A stretch of 64,000 bases of DNA from Nematostella vectensis (lineage: Eukaryota; Cnidaria; Anthozoa; Actiniaria; Edwardsiidae). The translations under genes and the position numbers were made by a program. The notes beneath the pieces are model-generated. The model made no database searches, was not told the origin of the DNA, and saw only the letters and a program-made list of their open reading frames with translations. Numbering within the stretch: position 1 is the stretch's first letter; the number at the start of each line of letters is the position of its first letter. The stretch spans positions 5,566,001 to 5,630,000 of the forward strand of contig NC_064034.1 in the NCBI RefSeq assembly GCF_932526225.1, in the 5' to 3' direction. Positions 40,480-52,709 of the stretch are shown piece by piece.

Positions 40480-41440
40480 GACATCCACTCCACAAGACCC
40501 TACAGTTGTTGGCTTGCCCCTTGTCAGGGAACTGCACAAAAGTCAAGGCCTTTCAGCATCAGCTTCCGAAGTTATCCTCCAGGGATGGAGGTCAGGAACA
40601 CAGAAACAGTATCACTCGTATCTTAAACGGTGGAATGTTTACTGTAGTCAACGGAAGATTAAACCTCTTTCGGCACCTGTGATTGATGGACTGAACTTCC
40701 TGGGTGTCTTGTACGAGGAACAGCTTCAATACAGTGCTATCAATACAGCTTGTTCAGCATTATCTTCAGTTATATTCCCACCTGGAGGTGGTACGGTTGG
40801 GACACACCCATTGGTCACAAGATTTGTCAGAGGAGTATATAATGCACGCCCAACATTCCCAAGATATCAGGAAATATGGGATGTTGCTGTTGTTCTCAGT
40901 TACCTGAAGACCCTACACCCTCCAGACAAATTATCCCTTTGGAACTGACAATGAAGACTACAATGTTAATTGCCTTATTGTCGGGCCAGCGTTGCCAAAC
41001 TCTACATGCATTGGATATATCCACAATGGACTTAACAGATAAACATTGTATACTTTACATACAGGAACTTTTGCAATCCTCAAGGCTTTCCAAACACTTC
41101 GGACGCCTGGAACTTAAAGCTTATGAGAATGACAAGCAATTATGTGTTGTTACTATCATCAAAGAATATGTTGAAAGAACAAAGTTGTTGAGGGGCAACG
41201 ACTCTTGTTTCCTTATAAGCTTTCAAAAGCCCCATAAGCCAATTTCCACTGACACTATCGGTCGATGGCTTAACAGTTCTTGCAAAGCCTGGTATCAACA
41301 TCAATAAGTACAGTGCCCACAGTACACGTTCTGCATCAATGTCAGCTTGGAAAACTGCAAACATATCCATTAAGACCACAATGGATGCCGCAGGATGGTC
41401 TAATGTAGGAACTTTCGTGCCCTGCCTTTTTTATTTATAC
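40480..41440 (+). pseudogene. DIRS tyrosine recombinase
   Basis: ILQGWRSGTQKQYHSYLKRW is the N-terminal SAM-like domain. LIALLSGQRCQTLHALDI carries the first catalytic Arg. After frame changes near 40,945 and 41,305, HSTRSASMSAWKTANIS gives the His..Arg pair. The expected catalytic Tyr block is degraded (VGTFVPCLFYLY). Confidence 0.85.
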
Positions 41441-41759
41441 AAATATTGTACCCTACCCTATCATTATAATCATAAATGGCCATTCGCAACTTTAAATACT
41501 GCCTGCTTGCTTTCGCGCGCGCTATCTCACACGTGACTTCTCCGCTCCTGCCCAATAGCTCGTAGAATTACAATCAAACTTCACCTTACAGGTAAGTCTC
41601 GTTTAATTTCTAAATTTTCCAGCACGACTGATGCGTGACCTCGGTGAGACAATAGAAATGATTGCGTTACGCGTTTAAAGCGCAAACTATCCAAGTTGGT
41701 AAGAGCTAAAAACCAAATGGAAATAATACTAGGCTGTATATTTTTTTCTGTTCGTAGCT

Positions 41760-41950
41760 TCGCATACCGTGCGTGTCCGATGGCATCTTGTCAACCCTTG
41801 TCACTCGCGAGTCCCTTGTCGCGTGCGAGATCGATGGCATACCGTCACCCCTTGTCGCGTGCGAGTCCGATGGCATTCCCTCACCGCGATAACGATGGAA
41901 TTCAGTCATCCCTTTTGTCTCTGAGTCTGATGGCAATCCAGCCTTTTCCT
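41760..41950. repeat. ~36-bp degenerate minisatellite
   Basis: Units around cgcgtgcgagtccgatggcatnccgtcaccccttgt repeat four to five times just outside the DIRS right end. It creates short spurious frames on both strands. Confidence 0.8.
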
Positions 41951-44336
41951 GTCTTGTATTAAACATATAAGCAAAATTGTGCACCTCGGTAAGCAAACCT
42001 AAAATTTTCACGCAATAAGGCTAAAATAAGGTTCTAGACAGAAAAATAAAGCAACTTTGCAGTTTATTACGATTTTCAATGTAAATTGTTCAATATCATT
42101 TATCTTGAATGGCGGCTATCTTGGATTTTTTTTAAATTCCATGAAATCAAAGGATTCTTTGTACGGATTCACGTGAAACTATACAAATACTTAATAGTAA
42201 ATCTAGAAAGTATAATTGAGAGGAAAACTTTTTCTTAGCTGACTTGACAGAGAAAGCTGCCCAATCTCTGCCGGTCGAACGTTTGGCCTTGTTTCATAAA
42301 TATATTTACGTATTTAGCGTATCTTTTGGTGGTTATTATTATAATCCACTACTGTACGCCCTGTAAGTACCAGGAAAAGGCGTCTCCCATGTATGGATAC
42401 TGAAATACAAGTATCTTTTAATCAAGCTGCAAGGCATTTAGGCCATTATCATTTCATTAAATGTAAATTGTTTAAGCCATAATAAATTCACCTCTATAAA
42501 ACTGTAAGTATAAGTATTTGGGCGTGGCGTCCTAACACAAATTACTCGTGATGCTAAGATCTATCACCTTGCCAAATTTCATGCTTGTACTAAAAAAAAA
42601 ACAATTCTGCACCATTTTCCTGTACTATATTGTTTTGTTGATATTCTTAGCCAATCAGCAATGAGAAGCACCTGCCAACTAGCAAAATCGCTATGTCGTG
42701 GCTGTCAATATCAAATTGTTGTTTTTAGTCGACGCAACGCTAGACGCGATTATTACATACATGAATATCGAGGTATAATAGCAGCTCATCTTTTGTATAA
42801 ATACCATTGTAATGGTGATACACGACAAAACTTTTGGCGGTATGTGTGGTAGATGTGACACATCTTTGTTAACACTGTTGAATATGTATAAATGCAAGGA
42901 ATCTCTTGTTCACAGCCTGCTCGCTCCAAGATTTATTGCACGCTTTAGGAATCGACTTACAGAAGAAGATTACAGCTACGACGGCGTGACCGAGAATATG
43001 AAATTTTTAGCAGCGACAACGGCAATGCGAACGGCGACGGCAGAAAGCAATTGAAAATTCAAATATTCATCCGTTATCCTTCAAACTACAACGTGAAAAC
43101 TCCAAGATTCACGGTCTAGCAAGGAAGGGAACGTGTGCACTGAAATTTTTTTTTAGTCGCCGACGTAGTTGCTTAGACCCTGGGATTCCTGTGGCGAAGG
43201 AAAGGGAAAAGGAGAGCCGGCAGCAAGACCCTATGCTCTTGCATGTTCTCCGTTCGCTGACGAACAGAGCACGCTGATTGGCTTATTTCGACAGGTCATC
43301 ATATAAAGTGCAACATCTAAAAATAGGCCTAGACTCGTCCTTCGACTGTGAACTCCGCAGATCCTAAGCAACTTAGTGCGCCGCGCGCCTCAAGCTTTGC
43401 TAACATACGGGAATCAAATCCGACGTGAGAAGTCAAGGTTAAGTTACTTTTTATCGAAATGTCTACGACACCGAAAAAACCTACATGCTGTTGGACATGA
43501 AGAAGAAGCTATTTTCAAAGCTATTTGGGTCTTATTTGTTTTGGGATTGATCAACTTCCATTCAGTGTAAAAGACTCATTCGCATCGAATCGTATTCTGC
43601 ACTATGGGAAACCAGTAGTCCTTCTTATTCGATTTTTCTTCGATGTTTAAATCACACATTTGGGATATAAGTTCGAAGAATATTCAGATATGTCTTAAAC
43701 CGTGTATGTCAGCCGGAGAACGACGCTGGTATCAAATAAAAAACTAAACTTTTTCTTGAAAACGACGCAACAAAAACATCCATAAATTGTGAGTCTTTAG
43801 ATTATACCAGAGGAAACCTACCAGAGTCTGTTTTATAGTAAAGTAAATTTTATTGTGCGGTCTCTCCACAACCAGCCATCTTGAATTTGTTGCATTGTAT
43901 TTATTGGAAATCCAACACGGATGCTATCGCTTCAAACCAACAACATATTATTCAGCCCTCCTTTTCTACAGACAGTTTGGGATAGAGGATCTTTCTTCAA
44001 TCTGCGATTATATGAAAATATACTAATGTATGACACTAACAATAAGTGCAGAATGTTATCCAATGGTCCTTCCAACCGACCTACAGAAAATCTAAAACTT
44101 ATCTCAGTTGTACCAAAGGAGCCTGTAATTTGATGGAAACTTCTTGTGGGGAACTGTACTCAGCTTTCTTTGATGGCATTAGATGGCTAACATTCCTACA
44201 CTGCTGCCGGACCCACCTGACCAACTGCTATGTGCAGAAAACTGTATAAAGGTAGCATTGCTAGGTGTGGTTAAACTAGGCGCTTGCATCCCACCACCTT
44301 GGTGACATCTGACCCTTTTCCATATAATGTCCATAT
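41951..44336. other. Intergenic, nothing recognised
   Basis: No frame longer than about 80 codons and none with family resemblance on either strand. AT-rich with scattered homopolymers. Confidence 0.5.
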
Positions 44337-44617
44337 TGTTACGAAACAAGCGATTAGTTAAGAAGGATGGAACTTGTGTATGCATGTATTGTTTTGAAAG
44401 AGGAATTGGAATGTAAGCAAAATAAACAATAGGAGATTCCATGTAAAGGAATGATAACTATTCTCGAGTTGTGAGTTATATAAATAGAGTAAAGAAAGCT
44501 AATAAAACGAGAAGAAAAGTATTATGAAATGAGCTCTGGAATTTGAGGTTTTTATTTGTTGCTGTGCGCGCTCTTTTTGCTCCTATTTCTGTTTTTCTGG
44601 TACTTTGCGACGCAACA
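44337..44617 (+). mobile_element. LTR of an LTR retrotransposon, with TATA box
   Basis: Starts TGTTACG and ends CGCAACA, the usual TG...CA inverted tips. It contains a TATA box (gttatataaatagag, 44,468-44,484) and a polyadenylation-like aataaaa about 25 bp later. A primer-binding site follows at once. A second LTR and coding parts were not found, so only the LTR and leader survive. Confidence 0.75.
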
Positions 44618-44620
44618 TTT

Positions 44621-44638
44621 TGGGGCTCAGACGGGAAA
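44621..44638 (+). promoter_or_regulatory. Retrotransposon primer-binding site
   Basis: TGGGGCTCAGACGGGAA starts three bases after the LTR. TGG plus a stretch complementary to a tRNA 3' end is the expected layout. The matching tRNA was not identified. Confidence 0.65.
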
Positions 44639-44639
44639 C

Positions 44640-45235
44640 TGTTCGACGGGAAATTAAAACAGGAAACGAAAGGTTTATTTAGATGGAAAGAAGGCACAGA
44701 AAGAAAATCGACAAAGAAAGCAGGAAATAATTTATGTAACTCAAGCGTCGGTGAAAAGGCAATGGAGATCAGAAGCAAGCACAGGATTTGGTAACTATTG
44801 ACTAATATCGTGGGAGATTTATTTAATATCGAGAAAACGTATCTGTTTAGATTGATGCAGCTTATTAGAAACGTGACGGTGTTAATTAAGTAATTCACGT
44901 TCATTATTCAATCCCGCAACAGTGTAGTTAATGGACATTTTCTTGCATTGTGCGGCGGGATTGTAACTCAATTTGGTGAAGATTTGAAACAGTTGGTTGC
45001 TTGTACACCTTTTGCTGTTCATTACCAGGAAATCTACATTCATTTGCGGCAATTTACGATCAATAACGCGAATATACATTCATTTTCGTCATAAAGCGCT
45101 CATTTGCGTGAACACAAATTTCATTAGCGATATTTACATCGCCAGTAACATAAGATGTGCTAGCTAGGAATCAATTTATTGATGCTCTCACAGATGAAGA
45201 AACAAAACTCGTGTGAGGCAAGGACGACCAAGAAC
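44640..45235. other. Leader remnant and unique sequence
   Basis: The first ~170 bp are A-rich retrotransposon leader. The rest shows no gene. Confidence 0.45.
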
Positions 45236-45833
45236 CAGGGGTGGATCCAGGTTTTTGAGTGAGTAGTTTCCACCGAAACACCAACAATAGGGGTGCGCTC
45301 CCCCCAAAAAATTTGAAATTTCAAGCTCTATAAATGCCATTTTCTGCATTTTCCGCGGTGGTTTCCAAGTGAGTTAGCCAATCAAAAATGGTTTTGAGTG
45401 AGTTCCAACACAATGAAAAAATTTCCAGCCAATCGCGCGAGGTTTTGAGTGTGTTCCATTGCTAACTATAATAATACCTTACCCCCCCCCCCCCCCCCAA
45501 CTTGCTTGCAAATTGGTGACAATATTTTCCGATCTTATCCGACGGATTTCCGAAGGTTCCCGAAAAGTGATCGAAGCTCAAATCCAAAGCTCGTGATCCA
45601 GGGCGCTCCGTGAAGTCGCATTAGAATAATAACGACGATAAGGCATCTTTTTACGTTTTTAATTTAATTAAAAAGCAAAAATACAGGAGATTGAATGATT
45701 TCTACAGACAAGCCAATAGTTTCTAGGGATATCGGAGTATTTTTAAAAAAGCCATTTAAGTTCAAAATAACTTGGTCTGAAAAACTTTGAGTGTGTTCCG
45801 GAACTCACGTAAACTACCCTGGATCCAACCCTG
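45236..45833. mobile_element. MITE with CAGGGGTGGATCCAGG ends (hAT-like), 5-bp duplication
   Basis: Left CAGGGGTGGATCCAGG; right end on the opposite strand CAGGGTTGGATCCAGGG. AGAAC lies flush on both sides (45231-45235 and 45834-45838). CAGGG tips suit hAT; a 5-bp duplication suits the minor hAT groups with short duplications. The inside carries a motif ttttgagtg(a/t)gttcc several times and a run of about 18 C. Confidence 0.8.
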
Positions 45834-45979
45834 AGAACTATCCAGCACGCATTAGAAATTGCGCTGGAGCTAGAATCCTATGCTCTCGCAAGCAAATGGG
45901 GATAAGCTCGTGTGGTAAGACTAGCGACAAAAGAACAAGGGCCTCAGCATTTTCCAGCGCAGCCAGTCCTCCCTCATGA

Positions 45980-46400
45980 CGCACTTTCAAAAATAGAAAA
46001 TTTGTGTGAAAAAAGTTTTATGAGAAGAGACCGTTTCAGCAATGCAAGGCGCGATGCTACATCTGTAATGAGCAAAGATATTTGCAAGTGGATTGTCCCA
46101 GATAGAGTTTCCTTACAGGCGTCACATCTCGGTTTACCCGATGTCACGGTTAAATACTGGTCTTTGAACTCCTTTACTCTATCCCACGAGGACACATTGG
46201 GGTCCACTGACCCACACCCGCTTCTTGTCTTCTCAGAGGGATTACTTTGTACTTTTCTTGTTCGAGAAACATCGGCTTTGTGCCGGAGTACTCAACCTAG
46301 CTCCTGCATTGGCTGCTATTTCTAAAGGATCTGAATATTCATTAGATTCATCATGGTCACTCGAGCATGGACCATCGCTCAACTCCGCCATTTTGGATTT
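45980..46400 (-). pseudogene. Possible BED/ZBED-like transposon protein relic
   Basis: Minus-strand frame reads WDRVKEFKDQYLTVTSGKPR followed by CDACKETLSG, like the start of the zinc finger found in ZBED/KRBA2-type transposon proteins (F..Y....G...C..C...L). The His pair is not seen in frame, and an acidic upstream stretch is broken by stops. Confidence 0.35.
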
Positions 46401-49400
46401 TATTATCCGCTGACCATTCTAAAACTACCACAGGCATACCAACACTTATAGTCGTTCTAAAAGATATATTACATCACGAATCAGCTAAAGTATCAGCGGA
46501 GCAGCGCGGCTCGCGGAGCTCAATAGGTATAGAAATTGGTCATAAACTAGGCGACTCAAAATTTGTGGTCAATGACGTCACACGCTGTCAGCTGGCTGTA
46601 CCACTCACGTGACCAGCTCATGCGACCAGGCCAGCTAATTGATTGATCACTCTAAACCAATGACAGACTGGCTCCGACAGGAACTGGGGGGGGGGGGGGG
46701 GCTTGGAAAAGCCGGGGTGGGGGACTAAGCCTATTCTGACTTTCGACATCAAACGATCAACGGAACACAAGCTGGCAGAGAAGAATTGGCGAAAAAAGTG
46801 TTTAATAGAGAAAATGCAACTAACAATCCAGTCAAATGACCGTATGGAAATAAGAATTTAAAGGATACATCTGTCTACTGCTTTGTAGGAACTGCTTTGT
46901 TCTTACAAGCTCGGAATATCGGCTCGACTTCTTCACCTGGTGCGGTGGTTGATAACTTTATAGTTTAAGAAAAAGGCTACAAAACCAGCAGCATTTATCA
47001 GGAAATTGTCGTGGCTCTGCACTACTATTCGCATCATGATGTCACAGAGCAAAAATCAAAAAAGAAAAGCTTTTTTTATGAGCGAAAATACAGAATTGTT
47101 CTCCTAAACAAGCGAACACAACAAGGCAAACAACATGGACAGTCAAGGTGAGTTCCAACCGAATATTTCAATTCAAAATAGTGGGAAATAGAATATATGA
47201 ATCAAAACGTAATTCCTGTCATATTTCTTTTAAGTGTAATGCTTTTTGTTTGCAAATATTTCTGATAATGATCCTCAAACAAAACGATTTTTGTCGTTTT
47301 ACAACTTCTCTGATTTTCCCGGTGTCACTATTCAATCATCTTGCTTCCACTGTGTTTTTAATTGGCTGAGAGGTCAATATTCTTGAACGCTGATTGGATG
47401 CTATTTTGGCGCGCACTAAAATGGCTTCCCAGTTAATCGTAAAAGAAATTTTTCGTCAAATAAGTAAAATACATCTACAAATTAAGACTTATCTATCTAG
47501 CTCAGGTAAGAACGACCTTTACGACTCATGTATACACAGTTATGTTAGTAAAACTATGTATCATTAAGCTTATTTAATTGACAATTCATTTGTTATTTAT
47601 TGGCAAATGTGTGAGGAAAAACAAAAAGCATTTCGCAATCATCCTTGCAAAGTCTTTCTCTTTTCTTTTCCTGTCTATGCTATGTTTTTGTCCCAAATTT
47701 TATGTTGAATACACAAAAACGTCAAAATGTCTCTTTTTTCTTTCTCATATAAAGCCAATATTGATCTGTTGTCTGTTTTTGTTTGGTAAGGATACTAATC
47801 TAATCATATTTGTTTTCCTCTATGTTTGTTCTCATGTTTTAAGAAAATTAGAAAATTAAAATAACAGCGAGCAATTTTTTTCTGATTCAGGTGAACTGTT
47901 AATACCCAAAAGCCATGATGTGCGACTGAATGAAGACATGGATGATGAGCAGCATATTTTAGCAAAATATTTAGCTTTCCTTTTTCTTCCATTTAAAATA
48001 TGATGTTCCTTTTCAATCAATCTGCATTCTTCCCCTGAGAAAAAAATATTTCTCCAGTTTGGTTGATATTGCCCTAAAATTTTTAACAATTAAATTCACA
48101 AAAACTTTGATTTCTTTTTCCGTTTTAAAGGGGGGGGGGTGTCACAAGTGCTATGCTCTTTTCATTCTTTTGTGAGATTCAAGCTACTTATAAGTAGCAA
48201 TAATTCGAGTTTATTCAGAACCTACATTTCTGTGCATCTTCGCCATATCTGCTATTGGGTAAAATTGCTGTTTACCATACCCATTTTCGCAGAGAGACTC
48301 CCATAGAAACAGAAGGGGATGATCGATCTCAAACCTAAGGGATAACACTTTGGGTGTGGTCAGTAATTCTTACCCCATAAGGTAGCACATTAGGTGTGGT
48401 CAAGCATTTTCTTTCCCTAAGCATTTTGAACACTCCCTAAGGAAAAGCAGTTAGCATTATTTCAAACCCTTAAGATAGGACAAACAACCCCATCTGACTA
48501 TTTTAGGAGGAGCCCTCCCCATCCTGGATGGATATTGTCAAATGTGATTTCTCTTTCCTTATCTATGCTCACTTTGCCTGGGGTTTTAACTGGGAGGTTA
48601 ACATTTAAGAATGATATAACTGTGCTGTTAGACTGAAGTAGGAAAAGGATAGTGAATTGAAATATAAGTTGCTCGAGGTAAACAAAGTTGCTCGAAATAG
48701 CAAAAGTTGCTCAAAAGTTGCCGAGCAACTTATGGAAAGCCCTCGGGCACACAGGGAACGCTTGAACTTTCTCGCGCCACGCTCCCTGTGTGCCCGATCT
48801 CCGCGACGATCTGGGTCCCCGAGGATGGTATGTTGATCTGCCGCTTGTTGCACGTTGGCCATTTTGTTTACTTTTTGGACGGCTGTGATTGGTTCGATTT
48901 GACCGCTCCTTACACTTTCATTAGACACGGGAGGTCAATCGTGAAGCGTGACATGCAAAAACTTAGGGTCTTCCTTTCACAGGAATCCCGAGTCTCCGGA
49001 GAACCGGCTGGCAGGCTATGTGGACGGACGAAAACGGAACCTTTCGAATACGATGGCGTGATAACTCAGGTCCAGTCCACTTGGCGCGCGAGTACGTATG
49101 CGCTTTCAATGGCGCTTTTTGTTGTGGTTTCTCCGTTTTCTTGGGGACGGGCCGAATCAAAATGAAAACGCTTCGTGTGGACGCGGATCTTTTTGAAAAC
49201 GGAACAAAAACGTTGTTATTTCAAACGAAAACGGATACGTGGGGACAGGGTCTTAAATTCCCTATGTCATCTGGAATACATTGTATGTTAGATAGATGTG
49301 GTTTCAATCACTCTATAAATCATGTAATAACTTCCTGAATGCTTATTTAAAACCAGCTTTGACTTCATTTTTGGTCACTGATAATAATACCCGAGAATAA

Positions 49401-49576
49401 CAGAATGGCTAAATATAAAAAGAGTTCAGAATCAATCTGTTTAATGATAAAAGGCACAGGGTTGTTTTTATGTTTTAGGAGTTTAGGATTGACTTAACCC
49501 AATGTTCCAAAGTAATTTAAATCTATTATCATAATACAGCTGTCATATTTAATGTTGGTCCGACGTATATAATACT
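46401..49576. other. Intergenic, AT-rich, no gene recognised
   Basis: Contains a G-run at 46,686-46,701, AT-rich sequence around 47,150-48,110, short repeats of gttgctcgaaa at 48,668-48,730 and an inverted repeat at 48,744-48,796. No family-like frame was found. Confidence 0.5.
48744..48796. repeat. Hairpin-forming inverted repeat
   Basis: CGGGCACACAGGGA (48744-48757) and TCCCTGTGTGCCCG (48783-48796) are perfect complements, with further pairing inward, around a loop of about 20 bases. Confidence 0.9.
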
Positions 49577-49857
49577 ATGAAGCTTATAGGAGGAAACCAG
49601 CCTCCTCCAAAGAAGAAGAGAGTTGCACAAAGGAGAGACTATGTCTCAGTTGTGAGTAAATGAAGTTATAGCTTTTTTTTGAAAATTTCTAGTCGATGTT
49701 GGGGGTAGCGGGGAGGAGGGGTCGAGGCCCCTGAAAAAATTGGTTATCCATCCTGCTGTATTTCTTGGGCTCAAAATGTTGGCGGTAGCACCATAGCAAC
49801 CTATTCCGTTGAGCTCCCTGTAGATTAGAGTATCGATACTGGATTTGTTTTCTTAGG

Positions 49858-49925
49858 GAGCGGTCATTTATTACTGGATGTGGACAAATATGTAGGGGCT
49901 TGGATTTGAGGGGGGGGGGGGGGGG
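49858..49925. mobile_element. Half copy of the GGGAGCGGTCATT MITE inside the integrase gene
   Basis: GGGAGCGGTCATTTATTACT is identical to the left end of the MITE at 54,032. The G-run that follows joins directly to the integrase exon; no right end is present. Confidence 0.75.
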
Positions 49926-51322
49926 GGCTTCTCAAGAAGAATACTATGGTGCCATAATGATTCAACAAACAACGACCCTGTGTATATTGCCAAGTATTAC
50001 TATGATTTTGTGGTGGAAAATCAAGGTAAGTCCCTTAAAGTCCATATGACCTTTTAGAGTTGATAGGTTTGGTCTATTCTTTATATTTTTATCTTCCAAA
50101 TGCGAATAACTCGAATCTGTAATATTGAGGTATTTTGGTCAACCTTTGGAAAAAGGCCGTGAACGTGACGTAGATCGAGATGTCAATCAAATTACATGAG
50201 AAAATATATGCACGCGCTAAACTGGTTCCCGTCTTCATGTCCTCTTAGTTATTGCTGAGGATCGTTTTGTGGTTACAAGTTTTACCGTCATCTTTATATC
50301 TCAACCTGGTAGTCAAATGATTATTTTGCAGATGTGTTTCCTGATGTTAAATTCGGCTTGTTTTGGAAGCTACTTCAAAGACATAAATTTATTTGTCTTT
50401 TAAGTAGCATTTTCACCTCAAAGCAGCAGCAGCTTCCAAAACAAGCCAAATTTACCCACCTAAAAAACGAGATACGAGGAAAAGAAACCAACCACTGCAA
50501 AGAGGGAAGAATAAACTTTATTTATAAACTGATTTTAAAGAATAAAGTGAAAGGACAAATATGTATTTTTTTCCTATATTCATGTATTTTTCTGTTGTTT
50601 GACCACTCAGATGTACAAGCCCCCTAAGGCTCTTCTGTGGCTTTTTCTTGGGGTGTCAGTCTCATTCAAGGGGGCGGCTATCGATGCTAGCCCTATGCCT
50701 CCTCTGGCCCATACTCACTGTGGCCGCACTTCCTATGGATAATCTATTGTTAAAAACAATACTAAATATTGTTATTGTGCCAGTTATACCCTCTTTGACA
50801 AGGTCTGATGCTGGGACGGAAAACAGCATCCTGGCAAGTTGTCAAATGTACATGGAAGGCCCAGATAAGCCATGACTATGGCACATCGATAAAAAACCAG
50901 GTAAAAAAGCACTGCCACCCTGACCACCACTCTATTTTCGCACTTCAATAGAGTCTCCGAGAACCCTTTGGACGTCGTTGTGCCCATAGGATTTCTATCA
51001 AATAAATTTTAGCAATAGAGTACTACTGTATGTACACCTGTATTTCCATAATGTTGTAGTTGTTGGCCGAGTTTAAATCAGGCTCATGTCTTTATTTTGC
51101 TAATTACATTTTTACGTTTTGACAGAGAATTGAGGCCTATTGGAGTATCCAACGCCATCGCAACTCTATTTTTTGGGAACAATTATTCAAGGTAACGTTG
51201 ATTGTCCTTGTATGTATCTTTCATGGAGTTATGAACTAATGACGTTCTTATAAAAAAGGTTCTTATAATATATATTATATATATAAAACAAAACATGCAA
51301 CTGCAAACAAAAGAACGCGTAT

Positions 51323-51706
51323 CCCCTTGACGGAAACTGCCTCAAATCATCTGTAATCTAGCTGAAGGAAAACAACACCTCCGAAACCTACGTAGGACTT
51401 ACCGAGAACGAATTCAAGACAAGATATAGAAACCACACCGCCTCATTCCGACTCTCTAAACACAGAAACTCGACCGAACTAAGCAAGTACGTATGGAGCC
51501 TCAAAGACAACAACATCGAACACTTTATTTCATGGAAAATCCTGTCATCTCACTCCGCCTACAACATCTCTAGTAAAAGATGCAATCTCTGCCTCAAAGA
51601 AAAACTAATCATTATTCGCAAACCCAAGCTATCAACTTTAAACAAGCGTAACGAGCTAGTGTCTTCGTGCCGCCACAGGAACAAAGCCTTGTTATGCAAC
51701 AACTGA
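51323..51706 (+). pseudogene. Penelope-like element GIY-YIG endonuclease fragment
   Basis: Frame reads ETYVGLTENEFKTRYRNHTA, then STELSKYVWSLKDNNI, SWKILSSHSAY, SKRCNLCLKEKLIII and LNKRNELVSSCRHRNK to a TGA. This is the C-terminal GIY-YIG domain of Penelope-like retroelements with its paired Cys (CNLC) and terminal Cys-His. One TAG lies near the start of the domain (51,359), and no reverse transcriptase precedes it. It sits in the intron between integrase exons 51126-51191 and 51799-51845, same strand. Confidence 0.9.
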
Positions 51707-52709
51707 ACTATTCAATTTCATCATAACAGCCATGACAACTTTTTTTAAAAAAATACAGTAGCTGTATTCACAAACTGTCCTTATTTTGTATCTGATAGGA
51801 TTTGGAAGCAGAGGGAAAGTGGATACAAGGAAATCATCTGCACAGGTACAAAGAGTAGGGGTGCAGGGTTACAACTACATGCCTCTAAGCTCAAACGCGC
51901 TTGACAGCTCTTCACCAACCTAATAAGTTTACTTTTTTGACGTTGTTTACTATAATCTCAAAGGTTTTTTTTAGATTGACACTGAAACACATTATGATAC
52001 CATCATTTTCCGGACCCAAAATTGTTATTTACTTTTCAGTTAAGTTATATATACAGGACGCTTAATAGATGTATATATGTATTTATCTTTTTAGACAATG
52101 TTTACAGTACGTCTTTATGCCATTATTGAGAAGAGAACTAAAAGAATTCGTGGAAGAACACAATTCCCACAGGATCAGAAGACAGAAAGATAGGCTGACG
52201 CCACAAGGGATCCCTGAGGATCTTTACAGCTTTCCAGAACGCTTTGGTATTCTTTTTTACGTAATCTTTTTAGTACAATTTATATATTTTTATTATATAT
52301 TATATGTGTACACTTATTACAAAAGTAAAAATATAGCAGCGGGGGAGGGGGGGGGGGGGGGCTTGGCGCCAAGGGTTCCAGTTGTCGAGAGTCTTTAACT
52401 TTAGCCAACCAAAATGCACAGCATTCGCGTTAGCCGGCTAGGTGCGATAACTAAAGGTGTGTACTAGAGATATGTGATATGGCAAACATCTTGCTGTTTA
52501 ATTATATTCCAGGCTTTCGTAACGCTGGCTATGTTCCCAGGACAAGTCACTTACAGTTTCTAAGAGAAGAGAAGGGCCTGGGCCAAAGCCTGCCAGATTT
52601 TCTTGAGGTTAACTTTCGGGGGATGGCGACAACTTCTTTGACGTGCCCATCAGAATGGAAAATAGTAGGGAAGCATATGAATGCCTTCTTGAGCACGTAC
52701 TTTCTCAAG

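Larger units (their letters stand above)
37370..41578 (+). mobile_element. DIRS-type tyrosine-recombinase retrotransposon, defective
   Basis: Order of domains on the plus strand is Gag-like, reverse transcriptase, RNase H, tyrosine recombinase. The ends are inverted: gtcacgtatgagatagcgcg at 37,414 is matched on the opposite strand by gtcacgtgtgagatagcgcg from 41,537 backwards, continuing through gaaagcaagcaggcagt, with weaker similarity outward for about 40 bp more. Inverted ends plus a tyrosine recombinase are diagnostic of DIRS. Several frameshifts and a stop in the RT active site show it is dead. Confidence 0.9.
49577..52709 (+). pseudogene. Multi-exon integrase-core-domain gene, broken
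   Basis: Exons with matching phases: 49926-50025, 50784-50900, 51126-51191, 51799-51845, 52095-52246, 52513-52709; a possible earlier exon is 49577-49651 (Lys/Arg-rich, PPPKKKRVAQRRDY). Product blocks in order: GFSRRILWCHNDSTNNDP, LTRSDAGTENSILASCQ, HDYGTSIKNQ|RIEAYWS, FWEQLFK|DLEAEGKW, HRIRRQKDRLTPQGIPEDLY, FPERFG. DAGTEN and the NQRIEAYWS region mark the retroviral-integrase-like fold of the large, transposon-derived 'integrase core domain' family seen in cnidarians and fish. Frame changes occur near 50,855 and near 52,670. The exon with the first catalytic Asp (HIDG) is missing where a poly-G MITE fragment abuts GFSRR. So this is a dying gene, or an assembly with indels. Confidence 0.8.

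Noticed and set aside
44543..44794. 83-codon frame over the LTR junction
   Set aside because: It crosses the LTR end and primer-binding site, so it is not a protein gene.
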